Assembly: GCA_036502025.1 (NCBI GenBank)
Contig: DASXZJ010000144.1
Coordinates: forward strand, 69,851-133,850
DNA length: 64,000 nt
DNA from: Bog-473 sp036502025
Lineage (GTDB): Bacteria > Actinomycetota > Acidimicrobiia > Acidimicrobiales > RAAP-2
Direction of reading: 5' to 3'
Numbering within the stretch: the stretch's first letter is position 1; every line of letters begins with the position of its first letter. The notes beneath the pieces were generated by a model that had not been told where the DNA came from, made no database searches, and saw only the letters and a program-made list of their open reading frames with translations. Position numbers and translations under genes: made by a program. Below, piece after piece: positions 1 to 9,251 of the stretch.

Positions 1-746
1 TCATCGAGCAGGTGGCCGTGCCAGCACTGAATGGGACCATCCTCGAACGACTCGAGTTGTTCGGCCTCACCTGGAAGAACTACTACTCCTCGTTCCCTCC
101 CACGACGTACCTCTACCCCATCGACGCGGTGGCCACGGCACCGAACGTGGTGCACATCAACCGATTCTTCGAGGACGCGGCCACGGGACGTTTGCCCAAC
201 TTCGCCATCATCGACCCCGACTTCGGCAATTCGTCCGAGGAGGACCCCCAGGACATCACGGTGGGCCAGACCTTCGCCGCCAGCGTGATCAACGCCGTCA
301 TGGCCTCGCCGGCCTGGCCGAAGACCCTGCTGGTGTGGAATTACGACGAGCACGGCGGGTACTACGACCACGTGCCTCCACCACCGGCGCTCAAACCCGA
401 TCGAATCCCGCCGATGCTCTACGACAAGGGAGAGTCGGTCTACGACGGCTTCGCTCGCTACGGCTTCCGGGTGCCGTCGGCTGTCATATCCCCTTGGGCG
501 CGGGCCAACCACGTCAGTAGCGTGGTCTACGACCACACATCCATCCTGGCCATGGTCGAGCGGAAGTGGAACCTGCCGGCTTGCACCTGGCGGGACGCCA
601 ACGCCAACGACCTGATGGACTTCCTGGATTTCTCCCGCCCCACCTTTCTGGACCCTCCGGTCCTGGCCAAGCCCTCTGCCAGCACCGGCAGCCCAGGACA
701 CCCGGGGACCATCCCCCCCGCCGGGACCATCACGCCGGCGATCTGA
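1..746 (+). CDS. Phospholipase C / phosphoesterase family protein, C-terminal part (5' end outside window)
   Basis: The reading frame is open to the left edge (first complete codon at 3), so only about the last 247 residues are present. The motif NYDEHGGYYDHVPPP (around 340-385) matches the metal- and substrate-binding region of the phosphoesterase family (Pfam PF04185), which includes bacterial phospholipase C and AcpA-type acid phosphatases. These hydrolyse phosphate esters and are usually exported. The conserved block FAIIDPDFGNSSEEDPQD lies just upstream. The tail is rich in Pro, Ser and Thr and carries no added domain. The GTG at 12 is not preceded by a ribosome site and is unlikely to be the true start. 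Substrate cannot be told from this fragment. Confidence 0.85.
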   Translation, partial: IEQVAVPALNGTILERLELFGLTWKNYYSSFPPTTYLYPIDAVATAPNVVHINRFFEDAATGRLPNFAIIDPDFGNSSEEDPQDITVGQTFAASVINAVMASPAWPKTLLVWNYDEHGGYYDHVPPPPALKPDRIPPMLYDKGESVYDGFARYGFRVPSAVISPWARANHVSSVVYDHTSILAMVERKWNLPACTWRDANANDLMDFLDFSRPTFLDPPVLAKPSASTGSPGHPGTIPPAGTITPAI

Positions 747-831
747 GCCGACGTGGCCTGCGGCGGGCCGCCCGACCCGGCACCGGCGAGACGAGTCGGG
801 CATCATGTTGCCTCGGCAACGGGGAGGATCG

Positions 832-1917
832 ATGGTCGCTGAAGCACGCGGTGTGGTGTCACGACAGAAGGGCGCGCCGGTCACCCTCGAGACCATCCTC
901 GTGCCCGATCCCGGGCCCGGCGAGGCGCGGGTCACCATCAGGGCCTGCGGAGTGTGCCACACCGATCTGCATTACCGCGAGGGCGGGATCAACGACGACT
1001 TCCCGTTCCTGCTCGGGCACGAGGCCGCGGGCACCGTCGAGTCGGTCGGACCTGACGTGACCGCAGTCGCTGCGGGTGACTTCGTGGTGCTCAACTGGCG
1101 TGCCGTGTGCGGCGAATGCCGCGCCTGTCGGCGGGGGCGGCCGTGGTACTGCTTCGCCACGCACAACGCGACACAGAGGATGACGCTGGCCGACGGAACG
1201 CCCCTGGCGCCGGCCCTCGGGATCGGCGCCTTCGCCGACATGACGCTGGTGGCGGCGGGTCAGTGCACGAAGGTCGACCCGCGAGCGCGTCCGGAAGCCG
1301 TCGGCCTGCTGGGCTGCGGCGTCATGGCCGGCCTCGGTGCGTCCTTGTTCACGGGCCATGTAGGTCCCGGTGACTCCGTGGCGGTGTTCGGGTGTGGCGG
1401 CGTGGGTTGCGCCGCCATCGCCGGCGCCCGCCTGGCCGGCGCCCGCACCATCATTGCCATCGACCTCAATGCGACCAAGCTGCCGACGGCCGAGAAGTTC
1501 GGCGCCACGCACACGGTCGACGCCAGCACCACCGACCCGGTCGAGGCGGTGCGCAGCTTGACCGAAGGCAACGGCGCCGACGTGTGCATCGAAGCGGTGG
1601 GGCATCCCAGGGCGATGGAGCAGGCCTTCTACGCTCGCGACCTCGCCGGCACCTTGGTCCAGGTCGGTGTACCCACGCCGGAGATGCGCGTCGAACTGCC
1701 CATGATCGACTTCTTCGGTCGCGGTGGGGCTCTCAAACCCAGTTGGTACGGCGACTGCCTGCCGTCACGTGACTTCCCGATGCTGGTCGACCTCTACCTC
1801 GACGGCCGGCTCGATCTCGATCTCTTCGTGTCAGAGACGATCGGTATCGACATGGTGGAGCAGGCGTTCGACCGCATGCAGCGCGGCGAGGTCCTGCGCT
1901 CCGTGGTCGTCTTGTGA
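832..1917 (+). CDS. mscR: S-(hydroxymethyl)mycothiol dehydrogenase / S-nitrosomycothiol reductase
   Basis: Zinc-dependent medium-chain dehydrogenase of 361 residues, the usual length for MscR. It oxidises the formaldehyde-mycothiol adduct and can reduce S-nitrosomycothiol in the cytoplasm. Visible features are the catalytic-zinc ligands (ACGVCHTDL with Cys42, then GHEAAG with His63), four structural-zinc cysteines at 93, 96, 99 and 107, and the NAD-binding GCGGVG. Blocks such as YREGGIND, LNWRAVCGECRAC and WYGDCLPSRDFP match what I remember of mycobacterial MscR. The ATG at 832 is preferred over one at 805, because GGGGAGGA lies at 821-828 and the protein then begins like the family. It is followed by two genes with 4-nt overlaps, so it heads an operon. 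Confidence 0.93.
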   Translation: MVAEARGVVSRQKGAPVTLETILVPDPGPGEARVTIRACGVCHTDLHYREGGINDDFPFLLGHEAAGTVESVGPDVTAVAAGDFVVLNWRAVCGECRACRRGRPWYCFATHNATQRMTLADGTPLAPALGIGAFADMTLVAAGQCTKVDPRARPEAVGLLGCGVMAGLGASLFTGHVGPGDSVAVFGCGGVGCAAIAGARLAGARTIIAIDLNATKLPTAEKFGATHTVDASTTDPVEAVRSLTEGNGADVCIEAVGHPRAMEQAFYARDLAGTLVQVGVPTPEMRVELPMIDFFGRGGALKPSWYGDCLPSRDFPMLVDLYLDGRLDLDLFVSETIGIDMVEQAFDRMQRGEVLRSVVVL

Positions 1918-2987
1918 CCGCCGACGACCTCAGCAGCGCTTTTCGCGACCTCGTCAACGAGCTCACCGAACTCGAACACCACATCCTCACCGGACCTAAC
2001 ACGCCGCTCGACGCTCAGGGAGTGGTCGAGGGCTACAAGTGGATCTTCTCGATCCTCCAGGTCGCCACTGACACCCAGGTATGGGCGGACGCCGCCAACC
2101 CACGCTTTGTGGAGATCGTCGGCCCCTACAAGAAATGGGGCGGGGACAACTCTGACGCCTATTACGAATTCGCACCGATCGACCCGGCCCGGAACTACCG
2201 GGTGACCGGCATCCGGGGCGACGCGGTGTACCTCTCCCTTAGCGTCTACGGCGGCCCTGACGACGGGCGGTATTCCGAGCGGATTATCGGCACAGTGAAC
2301 GACCGCGATCTCACGTTCGCCGAGGATGGAGCCTTCGAGTTTCTCATCGGTCCGGACGCGGGCCCGGGACCCCGCATCGTGACGGAACCCGATGCCGTGT
2401 GTGCCATCACGCGGGACTACCTGATCGATCCGATCCAGGGACGCCGGGTCCGATGGAACATCGATGCCCTCGATCCCCCGAACCAACGCCGCGAGGATGG
2501 TGCCGACCTGACCCGGCGGTTCCGGGCCGCCCTCACCTTCCTGCGCGATCAGGCGAAGATCGTCCCACTCGGGCTGGGTGAGGCCAATTCCATCGACGAG
2601 CCGTATCCGGTACCCACGACCACGTTCGGCTGGGCGGCCGGGGACGCCGCGTACGCCATGGGGAGCTTTGACCTCGCTGACGACGAGGTGCTGGTCATCG
2701 AAGGCCGTTCACCGCGGTGCGCGTTCTGGAACCTCTGCCTGTGGAACCAACTCCTTCATACCTACAACTACGACTACGAGCGGGTGACCATCAACGGTGG
2801 CCAGGTGACGTACAACGAGGACGGTTCCTGGACGATCCTGGTGGCGCATCATGACCCTGGCCACGCCAACTGGGTTTCCACCGCCGGCCACCCCCGTGGC
2901 CGCATCTGGCTCCGCTGGTTCTGCCCGGAGGCCACGCCCGATCGGCCGACCACGCGGCTGGCGCGCCTGAGCGAGCTCGACCCGTGA
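1914..2987 (+). CDS. DUF1214 domain-containing protein
   Basis: A 357-residue protein whose C-terminal third (GRSPRCAFWNLCLWNQLL, then GGQVTYNEDGSWTI and HPRGRIWLRWF) is typical of DUF1214, a beta-rich domain of unknown biochemical role that is common in actinobacteria. There is no signal peptide. The GTG start at 1914 overlaps the mscR stop in GTGA, and its own stop overlaps the next start the same way, so translation of the three genes is coupled. DUF1214 proteins often sit beside sulfotransferase-like proteins in actinobacterial lipid loci (family knowledge). I infer a role in the same pathway as its neighbours but cannot name a reaction. Confidence 0.85.
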   Translation: MTADDLSSAFRDLVNELTELEHHILTGPNTPLDAQGVVEGYKWIFSILQVATDTQVWADAANPRFVEIVGPYKKWGGDNSDAYYEFAPIDPARNYRVTGIRGDAVYLSLSVYGGPDDGRYSERIIGTVNDRDLTFAEDGAFEFLIGPDAGPGPRIVTEPDAVCAITRDYLIDPIQGRRVRWNIDALDPPNQRREDGADLTRRFRAALTFLRDQAKIVPLGLGEANSIDEPYPVPTTTFGWAAGDAAYAMGSFDLADDEVLVIEGRSPRCAFWNLCLWNQLLHTYNYDYERVTINGGQVTYNEDGSWTILVAHHDPGHANWVSTAGHPRGRIWLRWFCPEATPDRPTTRLARLSELDP

Positions 2988-4273
2988 CGGCGGGCGCCGG
3001 CACGCCGCGGCCCGAGCGGCCCGGACCGGTTGCCCTCGACGATCTGGCCGATCCCGTCTTTTCCGACCAGATCCAACCGATTCTCGACATGATGGCGGAC
3101 CTCGGCGCCGGCCTGATGCTCGATCCAGAGGCCCTCATGCATGACGCCGTCGAGGCGACGGGCCTCAGCGACTTCGGTGACGGTGGCTTTCGCCGGCGCC
3201 TCGAGGTGTTGTGCCGCGCCCTGCGCACCGAAGCCGGCCTGAGCGCCGTGGGCACGACAACCTCGTACGGTCTCCTCAGCGGTCTCCTGAAGAACCGGTT
3301 GCTCATTGAGGACCTGTGCCGTCGCCATCCCGAGATCCTCGACGTGGCCATTGACCGGCCGATCATCATCTGTGGGTTGCCCCGGACCGGGACGACCCAC
3401 CTGCACAATCTGTTGTCGGCCGATCCGGGGCTGCGCTCGCTCCCCTATTGGGAGAGCCTCGAGCCCGTCCTGGCGGAATCGGAACGGCCCCGGCCCGGCG
3501 AGGTCGATCCCCGCCTGGCCCGGACGACCATGTCGGTCGACCTGCTCAACACCGCCATGCCCTTTTTCCAACGCATGCACGAGATGACGGTGGACCATGT
3601 CCACGAAGAGATCCAGCTGCTCGCCATCGACTTCTCCACCATGCTGTTCGAGACGACCGCCCTGGTCCCGAGCTGGCGCGATGACTATCTCTCACATGAT
3701 CAAACGCCGTCCTATGGCTACCTGAAGAAGATCCTTCAGGTCATGACCTGGCTCCGCGGTGGCCGGCGCTGGGTGCTCAAATCGCCCCAGCACCTGGAGC
3801 AATTCGGTCCCCTCGCCCGCACGTTCCCCGATGCCACCTTCGTGGTGACCCACCGCGACCCGGCCAGCGTGACGGTCTCGCTGGCCACCATGGTGTCGTA
3901 CACCGCCCGGCTCAGCATGGCGCAGGTCGACCCGGTGGCCATCAGCGCCTACTGGTCGGACCGGGTGGAGGGGATGCTCCGCTCTTGCGTGCAAGATCGG
4001 CACCTGCTTCCGACGGATCGGTCGATCGACATCACGTTTGACGAATTCATGGCCGACGACGTCGCCACCGTCGAACGCATCTACGAGCTGGCCGGCCTGG
4101 CGATGACACCCGAGATCCGGCAAGCCATGGACAGCTTCATCGTCCGGCATCCCCGGGGTCGGCACGGGACCATTTCCTATGACCCCGAGTCACTCGGGCT
4201 CGACCTGTCCGAACGGCGCCGCGCGTTGAGTTTCTATTCCGATCGGTTCGGAGTCGCCAGCGAAGGCCCTTGA
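2984..4273 (+). CDS. Sulfotransferase family protein
   Basis: A 429-residue cytoplasmic protein of the Sulfotransfer_3 type. The PAPS 5'-phosphosulfate loop is visible as GLPRTGTT (residues 131-138), with the 3'-phosphate region VVTHRDPASV further on (around 3840). These enzymes move sulfate from PAPS to an alcohol or amine; the acceptor is unknown here. The GTG start at 2984 overlaps the DUF1214 stop by 4 nt. It is the last gene of the mscR operon; about 115 nt without a clear hairpin follow. Many long actinobacterial members of this family are not characterised, so transferase activity is probable rather than shown. Confidence 0.88.
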   Translation: MTAGAGTPRPERPGPVALDDLADPVFSDQIQPILDMMADLGAGLMLDPEALMHDAVEATGLSDFGDGGFRRRLEVLCRALRTEAGLSAVGTTTSYGLLSGLLKNRLLIEDLCRRHPEILDVAIDRPIIICGLPRTGTTHLHNLLSADPGLRSLPYWESLEPVLAESERPRPGEVDPRLARTTMSVDLLNTAMPFFQRMHEMTVDHVHEEIQLLAIDFSTMLFETTALVPSWRDDYLSHDQTPSYGYLKKILQVMTWLRGGRRWVLKSPQHLEQFGPLARTFPDATFVVTHRDPASVTVSLATMVSYTARLSMAQVDPVAISAYWSDRVEGMLRSCVQDRHLLPTDRSIDITFDEFMADDVATVERIYELAGLAMTPEIRQAMDSFIVRHPRGRHGTISYDPESLGLDLSERRRALSFYSDRFGVASEGP

Positions 4274-4388
4274 ATCCGCGCCCCTAGCGCGCAACAAATT
4301 CGGACTTTCGGCCGGTATGGCGTGGCTGTTCGAGGTTGGAACTCGTATTCCGAGACTAGAAATTGGGCGATCTGGAAACAGATAACGC

Positions 4389-4589
4389 ATGAGTGACACC
4401 GGATCCGGCACCACCGGCGCCTCTGTAAGCCCAAACGACGACGTGCTCCCTGATGCTGTCACCACCCGGGCGAGCGGTCGCCCACCCGAAGAGGAGCAGA
4501 GCGATGACCCCAAACATCAGGCTGAGGTGATCCTCGAGGAGTCCGAGGACCGCACCGTCGACCGGCGGGACGGCGAGGTTGAGGACTGA
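4389..4589 (+). CDS. Small acidic protein of unknown function
   Basis: A 66-residue, highly charged protein with no membrane segment. The C-terminal half contains DDPKHQAEVILEESEDRT, a pattern I recall from small uncharacterised actinobacterial proteins. Third codon positions are mostly G or C, as expected of a real gene here. Its end overlaps the TTG at 4579 that could start the following DUF1345 gene, suggesting coupling. No strong ribosome site precedes the ATG. The opposite strand is also open and hydrophobic, but that is the expected mirror of an acidic, glutamate-rich sequence. Confidence 0.55.
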   Translation: MSDTGSGTTGASVSPNDDVLPDAVTTRASGRPPEEEQSDDPKHQAEVILEESEDRTVDRRDGEVED

Positions 4590-5235
4590 CACGGCCCCGA
4601 TCCCGGTTCACATGCGAGCCGTACGGCGAGTGCTCATTGGCGGTGCGGCGGGGTTCGCGCTCGCCGGCGCGATCGCCGCGTTCGTCCCCTGGCAGGCCTC
4701 CACCTTGCTGGGATGGGACACCGCAGCTTTGATCTTCGTCGCCTGGGTCTGGGCGACCATCTACCCGATGTCTTCCGACGTGACGGCCAAGCACGCCGTA
4801 CGGGAGGATTCGAGCCGCGCCGTTGCGGATTCCATCGTGATCGTCGCCGCCATCGCGTGCCTGGCGGCGGTAGGCCTCATTCTGGTCGCCGCCGCAAGTT
4901 CAAGGGGCGGGACGAAGGCCTTCCTCATCGGAGTCGCCGTGCTCAGCGTGATCAGCTCATGGGCCGCCGTCCACACGACCTTCACCCTTCACTACGCCCG
5001 GAACTACTTCTCGGGCACTGAGGGTGGCGTCGATTTCAACGAGAAGGAGCGCCCGGACTACCGGGACTTCGCCTACCTGGCGTTCACCATCGGCATGACG
5101 TTCCAGGTGTCGGACACTGATCTCACGTCAAAGCAGATGCGGCGCACCGCCTTGCGGCACGCGCTCATCTCGTACCTGTTCGGAGCCGTGATTATCGGCC
5201 TCGTCATCAACGTGGTGGCCAGCCTGCTCCACTAG
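4579..5235 (+). CDS. DUF1345 domain-containing integral membrane protein
   Basis: A 218-residue membrane protein with about five hydrophobic segments. The family signature HYARNYF, followed by DYRDFAYLAFTIGMTFQVSDTDL, is clear and identifies DUF1345, whose function is unknown. Two starts are possible: TTG at 4579, overlapping the upstream small gene, and ATG at 4612 (MRAVRRVLIGGAAGF). The ATG gives a more ordinary N-terminus, and neither has a strong ribosome site. It probably forms a two-gene unit with the small acidic protein. Confidence 0.85.
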   Translation: MRTDTAPIPVHMRAVRRVLIGGAAGFALAGAIAAFVPWQASTLLGWDTAALIFVAWVWATIYPMSSDVTAKHAVREDSSRAVADSIVIVAAIACLAAVGLILVAAASSRGGTKAFLIGVAVLSVISSWAAVHTTFTLHYARNYFSGTEGGVDFNEKERPDYRDFAYLAFTIGMTFQVSDTDLTSKQMRRTALRHALISYLFGAVIIGLVINVVASLLH

Positions 5236-5247
5236 CCGCAACCGCAA

Positions 5248-6555
5248 CTAACTGGAGAGATCGAAGCGGAGGACGCGGGTTCGCATCTGCAACGGCAAGG
5301 AAGGTTGAAGGGCGTTGGTCGTGGGCAGGCGGATCGAGCGCAACGGGAAGTGGAAGAGCAACTTAGCCGTCGCCTCGAGCTGCTGCGTCACGTTGAGCGG
5401 CAGCGGCACCCGCACGCCGGGCGGAAACCGCGTCTCGGTCCACACGAGGTACGGGTGGCCCGGGTACCAGGTGAATTCGGGGATGATCCAGCCGTCGTCC
5501 CCGTCGGTCGTCAGACGACGCACGCTGCCGGTACCAAGGTCCAGCTCGTAGAGATCAGTGACCTCCTGGGCCACCGGCTGCTCGTAGGCGGCCTCGAAGA
5601 TCTCCAACGTGAGGAGGTAGTCCGCGTCGGTCGAGAGGCCGGCATCCTTGGTGAGCTGTACGAACGTGTTGAAGAAGCCCGGATGGTCCCGGCTCGACAT
5701 GAAGATGACGTCCTTGCCGTCCGGCGTGAAGATGGCCTGCTCGTTCCAGGACGCGTTGTCGGTCAACTGCGTCACCGCACACCCCGAGGCGGTGAGGCGG
5801 CAGAAGAACAACTCGGTGTCCATCGCCGTACCCGAGGTCTGGGTGTACAGGAAGCCACTGCCGTCAGGAGCCCACCACTGGGTTTCGTACCAGCTGCCGT
5901 TGGCCGGGCGGACCACCCCGATATCGGTCAGGGAAGGCACCCCGGCAGCCGAGACGACGAAGCGGGCGACCCGCACGTCCCACTTCCCCTGACCGTGGCC
6001 GTTGACGAAGTTCCAGTCGAGGTGAGCCCACGCGACCTGCGTCCCGTCCGGCGACCAGTAGGCGTGATAGTCGTCGAAGCCCTCGCCGGCGCCGAGACCC
6101 TTCTGCGTCTCGGTCAGCTGGGTCACGTCGGTGCCATCCGGGCGCATGATCCACAGGGCCGAGCCCAATCCTCCGTAGCCGGGCGACCCCAACGTGATGG
6201 CATGCCCCATCCATGAGTGGAAGAGGATCCAGTCCCCCTGCGGCCGGACCGCCGGGACGCTGTTCGGGGCTTTGAGTTCGCAGGTCAGGCAGGTGAGACC
6301 CGAGCCGTCCTGATTGGACCGGTAGATCTGCGTGCCGGCGCCCCTGCCGAAGTCCTGGCCGAAGAGGACCTGCCCGCCGGGCAGGAACACCGGCGCCTGA
6401 CCGAACGCGTAGGGCGCGGTGCTTACGCTGTAGGGAGCCGTGGCATATGGATTGCCCGTGTCGGCGCGGGTGGCCGCCCCGACCGGGCCGGACGGCAGGC
6501 CGGACCACACCACACCCAGCAGGACAAATCCGATGAGCAAGGTGGACCGCTTCAC
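5248..6555 (-). CDS. Exported TolB-like beta-propeller protein
   Basis: A 435-residue protein with a signal peptide (KRSTLLIGFVLLGVVWSG, then an Ala-rich cleavage region). The body shows WD40-like PD40 repeats: IMRPDGTDVTQLT, YWSPDGTQVAWA, WWAPDGSGFLYT, IFTPDGKDVIFMS. Such propellers usually bind proteins or glycans outside the membrane; no catalytic residues are visible. A cysteine pair (CLTC) lies near residue 85. The GTG start at 6555 is chosen because GGAGGAG lies five bases upstream and the signal peptide begins at once; an ATG at 6600 would add 15 unrelated residues. It is downstream of the hydrolase and ABC genes on the same strand, but 87 nt away and with its own ribosome site. Confidence 0.82.
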   Translation of the reverse strand: MKRSTLLIGFVLLGVVWSGLPSGPVGAATRADTGNPYATAPYSVSTAPYAFGQAPVFLPGGQVLFGQDFGRGAGTQIYRSNQDGSGLTCLTCELKAPNSVPAVRPQGDWILFHSWMGHAITLGSPGYGGLGSALWIMRPDGTDVTQLTETQKGLGAGEGFDDYHAYWSPDGTQVAWAHLDWNFVNGHGQGKWDVRVARFVVSAAGVPSLTDIGVVRPANGSWYETQWWAPDGSGFLYTQTSGTAMDTELFFCRLTASGCAVTQLTDNASWNEQAIFTPDGKDVIFMSSRDHPGFFNTFVQLTKDAGLSTDADYLLTLEIFEAAYEQPVAQEVTDLYELDLGTGSVRRLTTDGDDGWIIPEFTWYPGHPYLVWTETRFPPGVRVPLPLNVTQQLEATAKLLFHFPLRSIRLPTTNALQPSLPLQMRTRVLRFDLSS

Positions 6556-6642
6556 TGTGACTCCTCCGCCCGGGACTCTCCGCCATTGTGTGTAGTACAT
6601 CCACCAGGCGGACGTACCTCTTCGGTGAACCGGTCTCGGTGC

Positions 6643-7416
6643 TTACCTCTCCGGCACCGAGGCGACGAAGTCGACGATCGCCCGGGGGAAGGCGGGGTCG
6701 TAGACCGCGGTGAGATGGTCGCCGCTGATGACGGTGAAGGTGGCCCCGGGGATCTTGTCGGCCAGGACATCGGGCGGTCCGACCAGCACATCCTTGTCAC
6801 CGGTGAGCACCAGCGTCGGCACGGTGATGGCTTCCAACGCGGCGCGATCACCAACGGGCGCCCGCTGTAGGGCGGCCAGGGCCAGCCGATCCGCCCCGGT
6901 CGAGTCGGCGAAGGCCCGGAACAGCTTGGCCACCGGGTCCGCGATGGTGTCGGGATCATCGGCTTCGAGGGCGTCGGCCAGCGCGGTCCCGTTCATCGGC
7001 CGCTGGTCGCCGCCCAACCGGCCCCCGATGCCGCCCAGAATGAGCGAACGGGCCCGCGGTTCCATGGGCACCATGCGGGACGAGACCAGAGATCCCATGG
7101 AGTACCCGACCACGTCGACGGGCGCGACCCCGAGGTGGTCCATCAGCGCCTGGGCGTCGCGGACCATGGCATCACCGGCGTAGGCGGCCGGATCGTGCGG
7201 CTTGCCCGAGCGTCCATGCCCCCTGGCGTCGGCGGCCACCACTCGGCGACCGGCCGCCACGAGCGCATCGACGACGCCGGGACCGACCCAATTGACGTTG
7301 TGCTCAGCGGCGAAGCCATGCAGGAGGAAGACGGGCGGGCCGGTGCCGGCATCGAGGTACGCGATCTCGGTGCCGTCGAACGAGGTGAACCGTTTGATTG
7401 AGTCAGCTGGGGTCAT
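6643..7416 (-). CDS. Alpha/beta hydrolase
   Basis: A 257-residue soluble alpha/beta-fold hydrolase. The oxyanion-side HGF motif is at residues 33-35 and the nucleophile elbow GYSMGS has Ser106. The acid lies in LTGDKDVL and the His in ISGDHLTAV, so the triad is complete. The DARGHGRS block is typical of esterase, haloperoxidase-like and C-C hydrolase relatives; the substrate is unknown. The ATG has AAGGAG six bases upstream and lies 11 nt after the ABC ATPase stop, so the gene is probably the fourth cistron of the amino acid ABC operon. Its link to uptake is not obvious. Confidence 0.88.
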   Translation of the reverse strand: MTPADSIKRFTSFDGTEIAYLDAGTGPPVFLLHGFAAEHNVNWVGPGVVDALVAAGRRVVAADARGHGRSGKPHDPAAYAGDAMVRDAQALMDHLGVAPVDVVGYSMGSLVSSRMVPMEPRARSLILGGIGGRLGGDQRPMNGTALADALEADDPDTIADPVAKLFRAFADSTGADRLALAALQRAPVGDRAALEAITVPTLVLTGDKDVLVGPPDVLADKIPGATFTVISGDHLTAVYDPAFPRAIVDFVASVPER

Positions 7417-7427
7417 CGTGCTCCTTC

Positions 7428-8192
7428 TTAGAGAACCTTGGAGAGAAAGGCGCGGGTTCTTTCCTGGGTCGGCGCGCTGAGCACCTGCTCGGGCGGGCCG
7501 GATTCGATGATCCGGCCCCCATCCATGAAGACCACCGAATCGGCTGCTTCCCGGGCGAATCCCATCTCATGGGTGACGACGATCATGGTCATGCCGTCGT
7601 GGGCCAGCCCCCTCATCACATCGAGCACATCGCCTACCAGCTCGGGATCGAGCGCCGAGGTGGGCTCGTCGAAGAGCATGAGCTTGGGCTCCATGGCCAG
7701 GGCACGGGCGATGGCGACCCGCTGCTGTTGCCCGCCCGAAAGCTGGTTCGGGTAGGCATCCACCTTCTCCGAGAGTCCGACTCGGGCCAGGAGCGCCCGA
7801 CCCCGCTCAACGGCCTCGGCCTTCGCCAGCTGCTTCACCCTCACGGGGCCGACGATGATGTTGTCGAGCACGGTCATGTGAGGAAAGAGATTGAACCGTT
7901 GGAACACCATGCCGATCTCGGCCCGCTTGGCGCAGACGTCGCGATCGGAGAGCTCGTAGAGCTTCGTCCCCCGCTGACGGTAGCCGACCAGCTCTCCGTC
8001 GACCCAGAGACGGCCGCTGTCGATCTTCTCCAGGTGATTGATACAGCGCAGGAAAGTGCTCTTGCCCGACCCCGAAGGCCCGATGATGCACATCACCTGT
8101 CCGGAAAGCACAGTCAGATCGATCCCGGCCAGGGCCTCCAGTCGGCCGTACGACTTGCGCACGCCTTCGGCGACCACCATGTCAGTGCCCAT
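7428..8192 (-). CDS. Polar amino acid ABC transporter, ATP-binding protein
   Basis: ATPase subunit of an importer (GlnQ/ArtP type, about 254 residues). It shows Walker A GPSGSGKST, the Q-loop region MVFQRFNLFPHMTV, the signature LSGGQQQR, Walker B LMLFDEPTS with the usual catalytic Glu, and the switch His in VVTHEMGFA. NLFPHMTVL is characteristic of polar amino acid importers. Start candidates are the ATG at 8192, overlapping the permease gene by 11 nt, and another at 8180 just after its stop. I chose 8192 because close overlaps are the rule here. It works with the adjoining permease and binding protein to drive uptake. Confidence 0.92.
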   Translation of the reverse strand: MGTDMVVAEGVRKSYGRLEALAGIDLTVLSGQVMCIIGPSGSGKSTFLRCINHLEKIDSGRLWVDGELVGYRQRGTKLYELSDRDVCAKRAEIGMVFQRFNLFPHMTVLDNIIVGPVRVKQLAKAEAVERGRALLARVGLSEKVDAYPNQLSGGQQQRVAIARALAMEPKLMLFDEPTSALDPELVGDVLDVMRGLAHDGMTMIVVTHEMGFAREAADSVVFMDGGRIIESGPPEQVLSAPTQERTRAFLSKVL

Positions 8193-9204
8193 GGCCAGCC
8201 ACATTTCTCAGTGCTTCGGGCCGTGGCTCAGGCGGCACACGATCCGGATGGAACGTGAGCAAATTGCGCCGCAGGCGTTGCCACGGGGTCGGGGGCAACT
8301 CGCGGATGGATCCCCGGGCGAACCGACGCTCGAGGTAGTACTGGCCGACCGTCAGGATCGACGTGACGATCAGGTACCAGATACTGGCCACCATGAGGAG
8401 CGGGACTGTCTCGTAGTTGTTGGCGTAAATCAACTGGGCTGCGTAGAGGAGTTCGGCGACGGTCGCCACGCTGGCCAGCGACGACGTCTTGAGCATGGAA
8501 ATGGTCTCATTGCCGGTCGGCGGGATGATCAAGCGCATGGCCTGGGGCAGCACGATCTGGCGAAGCGTCATGAGACGGCTCATGCCGATGGACTGGGCCG
8601 CTTCGATCTGTCCCTCGTCGACTGATTGGATGCCCGCCCGCACGATCTCGGCCATGTAGGCCGCCTCGTTGAGTCCGAGACCGAGAATGGCGGCCACAAA
8701 GGCCGTGATGGCGGTGTTGCCATTGAGATGGACGAACGCCGGCCCGAAGGGCACCCCGAAGCTCACCTGTGGATAGAGGACCCCCAGCACGTACCAGAAG
8801 AGGATCTGGACCAGCACGGGCGTGCCGCGGAAGAACCAGATGTAGATCCAACTGAAGCCCGAGAGGATCGGATTCGGCGAGAGCCGCATGATGGCCAGCA
8901 CGACGCCGAGGACGATCCCCACCGCCATGGCGATCGCCGTCAGTTCGAGGGTCACCTCGAGGCCGCGCAATATGGGTCCTGAGGTGAAGTAGTGGCCGAT
9001 GATGTCCCACTGGTAGCGGTGCTGGGTCACCCCACCGTGGCTGACGTACGAAAAGGCCAGGGTGTTGATCAGCATGGCGACCAACACGGCGATCACCGCG
9101 CTCATGACCCAGCGTCCCGGGTGCCGAACGGGCACGGCCTTTATGGGCGCGCTCTCATGGTCCGAGCTCCGGCTTGGTGCATCCCTCGTCGATGGGGTGT
9201 CCAT
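8182..9204 (-). CDS. Polar amino acid ABC transporter, permease
   Basis: A 340-residue inner-membrane permease of the His/Glu/Gln family. The EAA loop is clear (EIVRAGIQSVDEGQIEAAQSIGMS), as is the typical SLASVATVAEL segment. The N-terminus carries a cytoplasmic lead of about 30 residues before the first helix, longer than in many relatives. ATG 9204 (MDTPSTRDAPS) was chosen; the frame is open further into the binding-protein gene, but that extension is arginine-rich and unlike the family. Only one permease is encoded, so the channel is presumably a homodimer. Confidence 0.92.
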   Translation of the reverse strand: MDTPSTRDAPSRSSDHESAPIKAVPVRHPGRWVMSAVIAVLVAMLINTLAFSYVSHGGVTQHRYQWDIIGHYFTSGPILRGLEVTLELTAIAMAVGIVLGVVLAIMRLSPNPILSGFSWIYIWFFRGTPVLVQILFWYVLGVLYPQVSFGVPFGPAFVHLNGNTAITAFVAAILGLGLNEAAYMAEIVRAGIQSVDEGQIEAAQSIGMSRLMTLRQIVLPQAMRLIIPPTGNETISMLKTSSLASVATVAELLYAAQLIYANNYETVPLLMVASIWYLIVTSILTVGQYYLERRFARGSIRELPPTPWQRLRRNLLTFHPDRVPPEPRPEALRNVAGHGH

Positions 9205-9251
9205 CGACTCTGGCGATGGGCGCTGGTACAGCCGGACCGGAGGCTGATCGA

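Noticed and set aside
4356..4592. Minus-strand hydrophobic frame opposite the small acidic protein
   Set aside because: Hydrophobicity is the expected mirror of a glutamate/aspartate-rich plus-strand gene, and it has no ribosome site.
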